From positions 62,001 through 126,000 of the forward strand of contig PLCA01000009.1 in assembly GCA_003134685.1 (NCBI GenBank): 64,000 nt of DNA, given 5' to 3'. Both the position numbers and the translations under genes were made by a program. Source of the stretch: Gemmatimonadota bacterium. GTDB lineage: Bacteria; Gemmatimonadota; Gemmatimonadetes; Gemmatimonadales; Gemmatimonadaceae. The notes under the pieces are model-generated. The model was not told the DNA's origin. It did no database searches and was given only the letters and a program-made list of their open reading frames with translations. Below are positions 34,356 to 41,847 of the stretch, piece by piece (the first letter of the stretch is position 1; every line of letters begins with the position of its first letter).

Positions 34356-36437
34356 TCAGGATGATGCCGCAGCCAGATCTCTCAGTGATTTAGCCAAAGA
34401 CCTGACCTTGGCGCCATCGCTCGATCCGGCCGCATCGGCGTCGAGCTGTAATGCGATTGATCCGAGCGCTGTTCGCAGTTGTACCGAGATCGGTTGCGGT
34501 GCGCTCGCCGCGCCCGAGAGGGCTTGACGGACCTGCGACAATCTCTCGGCGCTCAGACCCCTCGAACGCTCGAGCTGGTCGGCATACGCGAGCGCCAACG
34601 CATAGCTCGTCGGCCATACCAGCTTCGGTTGGCCCTGCGTATTGAAGTAGTCGAAGTGCACCGTCTTGGCGGCGTCGATTTCGTTCTGCGTGATATACTG
34701 GCTCGGAACGAGCGCGAAGATGTCGAGGCCACGCGCGATCTCGGAGCTCACGATGTTGCCATTGTACCAGTAGGCGGACCACGATCCACCCATCGCCATT
34801 CTGGTGGAGTCCACCGGGCCACGATCGAAGAACGCGATCTCCCGCGGGTTTCTCGGGTCGGTCCAGTCGAATACCGAAATGCCGCCCTGGTACCACGCCT
34901 GCACCATCACGTCGCGTCCCGGGATCGGGATGAGCGAGCCGTTGTGGGCAACGCAGTTCTCTTCCTTCGTCTGCGCGGCGGGCAGCTTGTAGTAATTCTG
35001 GAACTGCATCTTCTCGCCGGTCCGATCCGCTGAGGCGTTGCGAGCCAGCACAGGTGTGCCGTTCGCATCGGTGAGCGTGAAGATCGCGTCGGCACCCCAC
35101 TCGCGCTTGTCGGTGCTGCGGCACTTCGGCTGTCCGCCGCCGCCCCATTCATCCGAGAACAGGATCTTGGTGCCGTCGTTGTTGAACGTCGCCGAATGCC
35201 AGTAGGAGAAGTTTGAATCGGACGCGGCCGCGATGCGAACCGGATGCGCGGGATCGCGGATGTCGAGCAGGAATCCGTAGCCTTCGCACGCGCCACCGGC
35301 CAGGCCGATCGCCGGATAGACGGTGATGTCGTGACACTGCGTTGGTCCGGGGCGCGGGCCATTTCCGGTCGGCTGCGGACCAATCATCTTCTCGATGATG
35401 CCGGGAAGCGCCGCACGCAACGCCGCGCTGTCTGCGGCCGTGGGTGGGCCAGTGCCGCTGCGAGCCTTGACGACGCTATCCAGCAGCGGATTGATCATCT
35501 GATTGGGCAGGACCCTTTCCGAGCCGAAAATCATGGCGGTGTAGCCGCCCTTGGCGCGCGCGGCAGCCGCGGCGGCCTTTGATTCGGCGACATCCTGGGG
35601 CGACTCGCCGTGTCTCACCGGCGCCGTCAGGTCATTGAAGATGCGCGGCGAGCTGACAATGGCCGCCTGCTCGGGATGAGCGAGCGGAACCTTGATGACT
35701 TCGATGCGGAAGAGCGCCGAGTTTGGATCCTTGTCCGGCGTCACCTTCACGCAGCCGGCAAGCTCGCTGGGCGAGCGCACACCGGCCGAACCCGAGATGT
35801 AGACGTAGACGTTGTCCGGGTCCTTGGGATCGAACAGCACGGTGTGCGTGTGCGAGCCGCGACACGTTTGGACGTTGGCGATGTATTTCGGAGTGCTGAT
35901 GTCGGTGATGTCGAAGATGCGGAGGCCGCGCAGCCGGTCGTGGCTGACCGTGTCCTTGACTCCGCCGGCGCCGCAGTCGAGGCGCCCACTGTTCCCCTCG
36001 CCTGAGACGAACAGGAGATTCTTATATACGGAGACGTCGCTCTGCGAAGCCGGGCAGAGGTACGCGGTTTTCAGGGTAGGGGCGCTCGGGTTGGAGATGT
36101 CCCACACCTGATAACCGTTGTAGCTGCCCTGGATGGCGTAAGGACCGGTGAACGCCAGATCGGAGTTGGTGATCCCGGCGAATTTCTCAGTCGGTTGCGT
36201 CGAGGACAACAGCCGCATGTTCCACGAGGCCGAGGCCGCGTCGAACTTTCCCGCGCGCAGACCAACTCGCGGATCGGGGGTCGGCTCACCTGGCGACATG
36301 TCGTTGTTGCTCCCGGCCGTAGAGGAGATCGCGGGCGCGCACGCCGCCGCGGAAAACAGACCGAGCGCGAGTGCCAGTGAGAAGAGCGGCGCGAAGACGG
36401 ATCGAACCGCGGTGCGGCGGTGGTGCGCGGATGCCAT
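34356..36437 (-). CDS. LVIVD-repeat surface lipoprotein
   Basis: 693 residues. Signal peptide with lipobox SAAAC (about residue 33). LVIVD-type propeller repeats follow, for example YQVWDISNPSAPTLKTAYLC, LRGLRIFDITDISTPKYIAN, LLDIRDPAHPVRIA and ISVFDWTDPRNPREIAFFD. These repeats are normally parts of beta-propellers on bacterial surfaces. An aspartate/histidine-rich middle (GSHTHTVLFDPKDPDNVYVY) could bind metal. The last 80 residues are helical (QLERSRGLSAERLSQVRQAL). Function unknown. A 34-bp piece of this gene occurs again at 37269-37302 upstream of DUF305. Confidence 0.85.
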   Translation of the reverse strand: MASAHHRRTAVRSVFAPLFSLALALGLFSAAACAPAISSTAGSNNDMSPGEPTPDPRVGLRAGKFDAASASWNMRLLSSTQPTEKFAGITNSDLAFTGPYAIQGSYNGYQVWDISNPSAPTLKTAYLCPASQSDVSVYKNLLFVSGEGNSGRLDCGAGGVKDTVSHDRLRGLRIFDITDISTPKYIANVQTCRGSHTHTVLFDPKDPDNVYVYISGSAGVRSPSELAGCVKVTPDKDPNSALFRIEVIKVPLAHPEQAAIVSSPRIFNDLTAPVRHGESPQDVAESKAAAAAARAKGGYTAMIFGSERVLPNQMINPLLDSVVKARSGTGPPTAADSAALRAALPGIIEKMIGPQPTGNGPRPGPTQCHDITVYPAIGLAGGACEGYGFLLDIRDPAHPVRIAAASDSNFSYWHSATFNNDGTKILFSDEWGGGGQPKCRSTDKREWGADAIFTLTDANGTPVLARNASADRTGEKMQFQNYYKLPAAQTKEENCVAHNGSLIPIPGRDVMVQAWYQGGISVFDWTDPRNPREIAFFDRGPVDSTRMAMGGSWSAYWYNGNIVSSEIARGLDIFALVPSQYITQNEIDAAKTVHFDYFNTQGQPKLVWPTSYALALAYADQLERSRGLSAERLSQVRQALSGAASAPQPISVQLRTALGSIALQLDADAAGSSDGAKVRSLAKSLRDLAAASS
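35168..35201. repeat. Source copy of a 34-bp duplicated gene fragment
   Basis: This piece of the LVIVD gene encodes the WHSATFNNDG region. It matches 37269-37302 with one mismatch in 34 bases, in the same orientation. Confidence 0.8.
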
Positions 36438-36513
36438 TGTTGATTCCTCGAGTGTGACGGAGAGGGAGCTAGGGAGTGGCGACTACAGGTTGATCAATGC
36501 GACTGCGGGTGGA

Positions 36514-37188
36514 TCACTGGGTGGTTATGCCGAGCGTTATCGCGGCGAGCATTTTCTCCATCCGCGCAATCTCGGTGGTCTGATCGACGTTCACGTCGGA
36601 TGCGAACTTGAACACTGTCTCGTCCTGGCCGGCGCCGTAAGAGCCAAACAAATCCTTCACCATCGAGACGGCACCGCGGTGGTGCTGGATCATGAAGGTG
36701 AGGAACTTCCGGTCGAACTCCGGTCCCCGCGCGGCGTCCAGCTCCTTCATCTGCGCTTCGGTGAGCATTCCGGGCATCAGCATCTCGTGCTCCATGCCGT
36801 CCATCATCATCTTCATTCCCGTCGCGGTAGCCTGGGGCACCGGTTGAAGCCGGTCACTCAGCCACCGCTGCATGGTTACGATCTCGTCCTGCTGAGCGTT
36901 GATGATCCGCGATGCGAGGGTTAGTACCGAGCCGCTGGCGCCGTGGTTGGGCGCCCAGCGGGACATGACTATCGCCTGGGCGTGGTGGGCGATCATGCCG
37001 GACATGAAATTCACGTCCGCCGCGGTGTAGGGAAGGCGGAGGCTGTCTTTTTTTGCCTGAGCTACGTACTGCGGATCGCTGGGTCGGGGAGTGACCGGCG
37101 CCGCGGACGTGTTGGTCGTTCCGCTGCCGGCGCTGGCGCACGCAGACAAGGCGATCGCGGTCAGGAAGGTGGAAGTGAGTCGGATCAT
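36514..37188 (-). CDS. DUF305 lipoprotein
   Basis: 224 residues from the ATG at 37186-37188, giving the lipobox SACA at about residue 17; an upstream open extension only covers a fragment of the LVIVD gene. Two DUF305 four-helix units are visible with their hallmark histidine pairs: FMSGMIAHHAQAIVMSRWAP and FLTFMIQHHRGAVSMVKDLF, together with a methionine-rich stretch (GMKMMMDGMEHEMLMPGM). His/Met pairs suggest copper binding, and DUF305 proteins are often encoded by copper-resistance loci; no copper pump is near here. Periplasmic lipoprotein. It is on the same strand as, and 76 bp upstream of, the LVIVD gene. Confidence 0.9.
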   Translation of the reverse strand: MIRLTSTFLTAIALSACASAGSGTTNTSAAPVTPRPSDPQYVAQAKKDSLRLPYTAADVNFMSGMIAHHAQAIVMSRWAPNHGASGSVLTLASRIINAQQDEIVTMQRWLSDRLQPVPQATATGMKMMMDGMEHEMLMPGMLTEAQMKELDAARGPEFDRKFLTFMIQHHRGAVSMVKDLFGSYGAGQDETVFKFASDVNVDQTTEIARMEKMLAAITLGITTQ

Positions 37189-37268
37189 ACCCGTCAAGTT
37201 CTGCCTGAATGGGACACCGTATATGATACTGAGCGGCACGGAGTTCGGGAGGGCGGAAAAAGAAAAAC

Positions 37269-37302
37269 TGGTGCCGTCGTTGTTGAACGCCGCCGAATGC
37301 CA
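37269..37302. repeat. Second copy of the 34-bp LVIVD gene fragment
   Basis: Differs from 35168-35201 at one base. In the minus-strand frame it reads WHSAAFNNDGT, matching WHSATFNNDGT of the LVIVD protein. It lies between the DUF305 gene and the terminator of the monooxygenase gene and looks like a leftover of a duplication or gene conversion. Confidence 0.8.
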
Positions 37303-37329
37303 AAAAGAGGGGCCCAAATCGGGCCCCTC
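37302..37329 (-). terminator. Intrinsic terminator of the ABM monooxygenase gene
   Basis: On the minus strand a perfect 9-bp stem (GAGGGGCCC with its complement, five-base loop) is followed by TTTTT. It lies 29 bases after the stop codon of the gene at 37358-37675. Confidence 0.9.
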
Positions 37330-37357
37330 CTCAGGTTCATGATCTTGTCAGCTAAGG

Positions 37358-37675
37358 TCAGCCGATCGTTGACAGTGCGTCGTACTTGAACGTCTCGACC
37401 GTCGCGTTTCCGGACATTACCGGGCGCAGCTTCTTGTCGAGCTGAGGATAAGTCGCGGTCTCGTACTTTCGCGCTGAATCCATGTCGTTCCAGACACTGA
37501 TGGCGAGGACGTGCTGATCCTTTACCAGCAACAGCTCATCCTTGAACCCGTCCTGCTTCTTGAGGGTCGGAAGGATTTCGTTTCTGAAGAGGGTTTGGAA
37601 CTCTTCGTTCTTGTTCGTTGCGATATCGAAACGAACGCTGCGGGCGATCTGCCCATTTTTGGTATTCTTGATCAT
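37358..37675 (-). CDS. ABM-domain (antibiotic biosynthesis monooxygenase-like) protein
   Basis: 105 residues. The single ferredoxin-like ABM domain is seen in ARSVRFDIATNKNEEFQTLF, LKKQDGFKDELLLVKDQHVL and AISVWNDMDSARKYETATYP. These small dimeric proteins bind aromatic molecules or haem; many are cofactor-free oxygenases and many have no known activity. Codon use is less GC-rich than that of the neighbours (Lys AAA and Asn codons are frequent), and the upstream 280 bp is also AT-rich, which could mean recent acquisition. The gene has its own terminator (37302-37329) and is likely monocistronic. Confidence 0.85.
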   Translation of the reverse strand: MIKNTKNGQIARSVRFDIATNKNEEFQTLFRNEILPTLKKQDGFKDELLLVKDQHVLAISVWNDMDSARKYETATYPQLDKKLRPVMSGNATVETFKYDALSTIG

Positions 37676-37957
37676 TTGAATATCTCCATCACCCCGTCGG
37701 AATCTGCCGGACCCCTGCGTGCGAGGTTTCTCCGCAGGTCGGCCAACGCCAAAGGCACTAAATCTGGCGCTTCAAACTCTCTCAAATCGTAAGACTCAGT
37801 ATAACCCTTTTTGGGTCGTAAATGTAGAATTGACAACAATTTACGCTAAGTCACGATGGCCACGGTGCTTACCTGATGAGATCGTTTTTCTTGATCCGCG
37901 TGAGGGCGATTTAACTCCGGAAGCTCAACCGGCCTGGGGCCTGAAAAAACTCCGTTT
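37676..37957. other. AT-rich intergenic region with probable promoter of the ABM gene
   Basis: 282 bp without a credible gene. On the minus strand a TATACT sequence (37798-37803) is preceded by AT-rich DNA with ACCC-AAAAA-GGGT dyad symmetry, suggesting a promoter or operator for the ABM gene, but no -35 box has correct spacing. The local base composition differs sharply from the surrounding high-GC DNA. An 80-codon open frame on the plus strand has no family features and was not called. Confidence 0.4.
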
Positions 37958-38170
37958 TTAGCTGCCTTCGAACTTGAAGGACACTTTGATCTTTGCGCGG
38001 TAGCTCTCCACTTTGCCGTCCTTCAGCACCATGTCGAGCTGCGAGATCTCCGCAACGCGCAGGTCGCGCAACGATTTCGCCGCTCGCTTGACCGCCGCGT
38101 TGGCGGCTTTCTCCCAGGACTCCGTACTGGTCCCGACCAGCTCGATCACTTTGTAGACGCTCTCTGCCAT
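37958..38170 (-). CDS. Dodecin family flavin-binding protein
   Basis: 70 residues from the ATG at 38168-38170; an upstream extension is open but lacks family sequence. It is a full-length dodecin: VYKVIELVGTSTESWEKAAN, AAVKRAAKSLRDLRVAEISQ, LDMVLKDGKVESYRAKIKVS. Dodecins form hollow dodecamers that store riboflavin or FMN/FAD; the tryptophan in SWEKA stacks on the flavin ring. The gene lies 41 bp downstream of the RNB-family RNase, with the same orientation, and so may be the last gene of the ku-DUF72-RNase unit. Confidence 0.95.
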   Translation of the reverse strand: MAESVYKVIELVGTSTESWEKAANAAVKRAAKSLRDLRVAEISQLDMVLKDGKVESYRAKIKVSFKFEGS

Positions 38171-38211
38171 GTCAGTCTCCTCGTCTTGCTGCGTTGGTCG
38201 CTGTCCCACAC

Positions 38212-40212
38212 CTATATACTATCCTCTCGTGCGAAGTCGATGAAGCCTCGGTCCGGGTCGACGGCCAGCAACACCACGCCCGTCTCGTCCCCGACGCTCA
38301 GGCCGCGACGGCCGCGCACGAGGCGCCCCTCGATCTCATCGGGCTCGATCTTCAACCACGTCGCCTTCTTCGATGTACCGGACACGACGGCGCGAAATGT
38401 CTGCCCTATACGATCCCGCAGTGAGAGCGCTGCCGCCCGCTTGCGCGCGCGACGTTCCTCCTTCGATGGATCCACGCCCTGCGTATACTCGAAGTCGATG
38501 AATCCGTGCACACTGTCTGTATTGACTAGTTTCACTTTTACCTTCATCCCGACAGAAAGCGGCTTGTAGCCTCGCACGACGCGTCCTTCCGCTGAGCCGT
38601 CGAGCAACCGCGCATACGTGCCACTCTCTGACACGCCGGTGACCTCGGCGTCGAACATCTCCCCGATGCGTGGGCGGAGTCGATCAGCCGCTGCCTTCTT
38701 GCGACGGCTGCGCTCCAGCTTGCGTGACGCATCGCCTGCCTCGTGCGCGAAGTCGATATATCCGCGCATTGGATCGGCGACAACGAGCTTGAGGCGCACG
38801 GTGTCGCCGACGTCGAGGCCACGCCCCCCGCGCACGATTCGGCCTTCCACCGGGGGATTGAGCACCCGCGCGTAAATCCCTTTCGGCGACGACGCGGTGA
38901 CGATCGCGGCGAAGCTCTCGCCCACGCGCTCCTCCAGCATCGACGCTCCGGCCACTTTGCGCATCGTGCGCTCGACCTTGCGCGCGGCCTCGCCGCGTTC
39001 TGTGCAGCGACTCGCTATCTCCGTGAGCTGCTGATCGGTATATGGCCGCGCCCCGCCCGACGTTGCCGCGCGCAGCATCCGTTGTGTGACGAGATCCGCG
39101 AATCGGCGATTGGGAGCGGTGGAGTGCACATAATCGGCGACGGCGAGACCGAAGTGCCCCATCTCCCTCCGATCCCCCAGTCGACGCTCGAGAACGTAGA
39201 TGCCGGGGCCGAGGAGCTTGACGACGGAGAGCGACAAATCGGGGAAGTGCTCGGGATCGGCGACGCGGCGTCGCGCGAGGAACGCACTCAGGGAAACGTT
39301 GTCCGGTTTTTCCGGGAGCACTTCACCGAGTTCTGCCGCCAGCGCCACGATGCGATCCCACCGCGTTGGCTCGCGCACCACTCGGCGCAGAGACGGCGAG
39401 CCCCGCTCGATCAGATAAGTGGCAACGGACCTATTCGCCGCCACCATGAAATCCTCGATCATGTCGCGCGCTCGATTGCGGCGGGCGACCGCCAGATCCA
39501 CCACTTTGCCGTTGACGACGACCGGGCTCGCCTCGACGCTCTCGAAGTCGAGCGCGCCAGCGATGCTCCGCGCGAGGCGGAGCCGCTGCGCCGCTTCATC
39601 CTGCATGCGGAGCTGATCGTGCAGCTCGGAAGACGCGGCGATCGCCGCCGGGGCCGGTCCTTTCTCCTCGAGCCAGAGGCCGACAGCATCATAGACGAGC
39701 TTGGCCTTGTTGCGGACGAGCGCGTTGTACACCGAGGCTTTGCCGAGCGCTCCATCGTGAGCGACGTCGAATTCGATGACGACGGCGAGCCGTTCCTTTC
39801 CCTCGTTCAGCGAGGTGAGATCGGTCGAGAGCCGCTCCGGCAGCATCGGAAAGACTGCGACCCCAGTGTAGACGGAAGTCGTATTCGCGGCTGCGTGTTG
39901 ATCGGCGGGCGAGCCGACCGGAACCAGCGACTCGACGTCGGCGACTCCGATGCGGATTCGGATTGAGCCGTCGGCGACGCGCTCCGCGACCTCGATCTGG
40001 TCCAGGTCGCGCGACTCGCGGTTGTCCACCGACGACCAGTGCAGCGCGCGCAGGTCGCGGACGCCCGGGGGCAGGGGATTATCGGACGGATCGTCGAGTG
40101 ATCGAACCTCCGCGATCACCGCCGCGGAGAAGTCGGGCTCGAACCCGTTCAGCCGCATGGCGGCGACCGCCGTGCCGCGAAGAGTCTGCGAAGAATCAGT
40201 TACTGCAGGCAC
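38212..40212 (-). CDS. RNB-domain exoribonuclease with three C-terminal S1-like repeats
   Basis: 666 residues from a GTG at 40210-40212 (ATG at 40158 is the alternative). The RNase II/R catalytic site is SVDNRESRDLDQIE: Asp 63, 69 and 71 match three of the four metal-binding aspartates, but the fourth is Gln 72, a variant known from other RDLDQ-type RNB proteins. Downstream are NKAKLVYDAVGLWLEE, ANRSVATYLIERG and the conserved STAPNRRFADLVTQRML. Where the family normally has one S1 domain, this protein has three similar OB-like repeats (about residues 430-495, 520-585 and 605-665), each with the pattern RIG-F-A-V-G and RGFIDF. It degrades RNA 3'-5'. It overlaps the DUF72 gene by 17 bases and follows ku in the same unit. 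Confidence 0.93.
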   Translation of the reverse strand: MPAVTDSSQTLRGTAVAAMRLNGFEPDFSAAVIAEVRSLDDPSDNPLPPGVRDLRALHWSSVDNRESRDLDQIEVAERVADGSIRIRIGVADVESLVPVGSPADQHAAANTTSVYTGVAVFPMLPERLSTDLTSLNEGKERLAVVIEFDVAHDGALGKASVYNALVRNKAKLVYDAVGLWLEEKGPAPAAIAASSELHDQLRMQDEAAQRLRLARSIAGALDFESVEASPVVVNGKVVDLAVARRNRARDMIEDFMVAANRSVATYLIERGSPSLRRVVREPTRWDRIVALAAELGEVLPEKPDNVSLSAFLARRRVADPEHFPDLSLSVVKLLGPGIYVLERRLGDRREMGHFGLAVADYVHSTAPNRRFADLVTQRMLRAATSGGARPYTDQQLTEIASRCTERGEAARKVERTMRKVAGASMLEERVGESFAAIVTASSPKGIYARVLNPPVEGRIVRGGRGLDVGDTVRLKLVVADPMRGYIDFAHEAGDASRKLERSRRKKAAADRLRPRIGEMFDAEVTGVSESGTYARLLDGSAEGRVVRGYKPLSVGMKVKVKLVNTDSVHGFIDFEYTQGVDPSKEERRARKRAAALSLRDRIGQTFRAVVSGTSKKATWLKIEPDEIEGRLVRGRRGLSVGDETGVVLLAVDPDRGFIDFAREDSI

Positions 40213-40900
40213 TCACGAATGTCGTGACCGCCGGCGGGCCCGAGCCGGCGCCTTCGTCGTGCTTGAAGAAGACGTACGCGTCTTTCCAGGTCTGCGCCGT
40301 CACAACTTTCGCCCATTGAACCAGCGAAGCTTCGTCATAGTCGAGACGATGCAGCCGCAGATATCCCCACGACGCAGTGCTGACGACGGGAACCTTGAAG
40401 TCCTCCTGTTCCGCCACGCACATCGCGATGTCCCGCTCGCGGAGAGCGTCGTAGACTTCTTCGTCGAACCAGCTCTCGTGCCGGAACTCGAACGCGTACC
40501 TGCGATCGGTCGGCAGGAGGCCAAGGAATCCGCGAAAGCGGTCCGCATCTTTTTTCAGATTGGGCGGCAGCTGAAAAAGAATCGGCCCCAATCTGTCGCC
40601 GAGCACCGCGGTGTTCTTGAGCAGGAAATCAACGAGATCAGCCGATTGTTCCTTGAGCCGCGCGTGGTGGGTGATGCGCTGGCTCGCCTTGAGCGCGAAC
40701 GTGAATGTCTCCGGCACCTGCGCCGCCCATTCACGCAGCACGTTCTCCCTCGGCAGTCGGTAAAACGTGTTGTTGATCTCCACCGCCGGAAATTTGCTGG
40801 CGTAGTAGCCGAGGAATCCGTCGTCCTTGAGATCAGCGGGGTAGAAGTTTCCCTTCCACTCCTTGTACGCGTAGCCGCTGGTCCCGGCGAGAATCTTCAC
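40196..40900 (-). CDS. DUF72 (YecE-like) protein
   Basis: 234 residues. A TIM-barrel-like protein with family signatures GTSGYAYKEWKGNFYP, FPAVEINNTFYRLP, FTFALKASQRITH, GPILFQLPPNLKKD, RYAFEFRHESWF and YLRLHRLDYD. Activity is unknown; a nuclease or phosphoesterase role has been guessed from the fold. Its start codon overlaps the Ku stop as ATGA (40897-40900), so the two are coupled, and its end overlaps the RNase start. DUF72 genes are repeatedly found near Ku/LigD genes, which supports a role in DNA metabolism. Confidence 0.93.
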   Translation of the reverse strand: MKILAGTSGYAYKEWKGNFYPADLKDDGFLGYYASKFPAVEINNTFYRLPRENVLREWAAQVPETFTFALKASQRITHHARLKEQSADLVDFLLKNTAVLGDRLGPILFQLPPNLKKDADRFRGFLGLLPTDRRYAFEFRHESWFDEEVYDALRERDIAMCVAEQEDFKVPVVSTASWGYLRLHRLDYDEASLVQWAKVVTAQTWKDAYVFFKHDEGAGSGPPAVTTFVSACSN

Positions 40901-41733
40901 GACGCCTTGCGCTTGGACTCGCCCTTCTCCTTTTCCTTTTCCTTCTCCTTTTTGGGCTTGTCGCCGGCGAGACTCGCCTTGAGCGCTTGCATCAGGTCGA
41001 GCATCTTGGTGTCGGTGCCCGGGGTGATATCAGCCGTGATATCCTGTCCGTCGACCTTGCGCTGAATGGTCTCCAGCACCCGCTCGCGCACCGTGTCCTT
41101 GTACTTGTTGGGCTCGAACGCCTCATTCGACGTCTGATCGATCAGCTGCTTCGCGAGCTTGAGCTCGGCGTCCTTCACCTCTCCAGCCGGGATGGTGACC
41201 TCGGTCGTCGGCCGTACTTCGTCGGCGTAGTGGAGCTGCTCCATGACGAGCACTCCGTTGAGAGGCCGCAGCAGCACGAGATGCTGTTGTCCCCTCGCCG
41301 CGTACTGGCCGAGCGCGGCACGTCCCGTTTCCTTGAGCGCGGCGGCGAGCAGGCGATACGCGCGATCGCCGCCCTTGTCGGGGCCCAGGTAGTAGACCTT
41401 TTCCATGTACTCGCGATCGACGGTCGCGAGGGGGACGAATTCGAGGACGTCGATGGTGCTCGTCGCTTTTTCTTCCAGCGACTTGAGCTCCTCAGCGGTG
41501 AGGACAACGTACTGGTCCTTGGCGAACTCGTATCCTTTCACGGTCTCGTCGCGCGTCACGACCTCGTTGTTGTCCTTGGGACAGATGTATTGCTGCTTGA
41601 GGCGCGTGCCGCACTTCTTGTGGAGCATGTTGAACGAGATGCTCGCTTTGGATTCGGACGCAGAATAGATGCTGACTGGGACCGAGACGAGACCGAAGGA
41701 GATCGTGGCGGTGCCTATTGATCGGGCAGGCAT
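40897..41733 (-). CDS. ku: Ku protein, DNA end-binding for non-homologous end joining
   Basis: 278 residues. Bacterial Ku homodimer ring: ARSIGTATISFGLVSVPVSI start, LHKKCGTRLKQQYICP, EEKATSTIDVLEFVPLATVD, REYMEKVYYLGPDKGGDRAY, then a coiled helical region (AEVKDAELKLAKQLIDQTS) and a lysine-rich tail (KPKKEKEKEKEKGESKRK) that promotes DNA threading. Ku binds double-strand break ends and recruits LigD, which is encoded divergently 114 bp away. It is the first gene of the ku-DUF72-RNase-dodecin unit. No Shine-Dalgarno site is evident before the ATG. Confidence 0.97.
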   Translation of the reverse strand: MPARSIGTATISFGLVSVPVSIYSASESKASISFNMLHKKCGTRLKQQYICPKDNNEVVTRDETVKGYEFAKDQYVVLTAEELKSLEEKATSTIDVLEFVPLATVDREYMEKVYYLGPDKGGDRAYRLLAAALKETGRAALGQYAARGQQHLVLLRPLNGVLVMEQLHYADEVRPTTEVTIPAGEVKDAELKLAKQLIDQTSNEAFEPNKYKDTVRERVLETIQRKVDGQDITADITPGTDTKMLDLMQALKASLAGDKPKKEKEKEKEKGESKRKAS

Positions 41734-41847
41734 GGCTGGGGGCGAAATAAAGGTGGGCGTGCGCAGTACCGGGCTTTATTATGGTATGCGTCACAAACAT
41801 TTTCTACGTGCACAACACCGACATCCCAATCCTTATGCCCGGCAAGG

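Noticed and set aside
37831-37836. Plus-strand TTGACA in the AT-rich gap
   Set aside because: No -10 box at correct spacing and no plus-strand gene downstream.
37719-37961. 80-codon plus-strand frame in the AT-rich gap
   Set aside because: No ribosome site or family resemblance, and it ends inside the dodecin stop region.
38743-39966. 407-codon plus-strand frame antisense to the RNB gene
   Set aside because: No motif and no start signal; the minus strand encodes a clear RNase.
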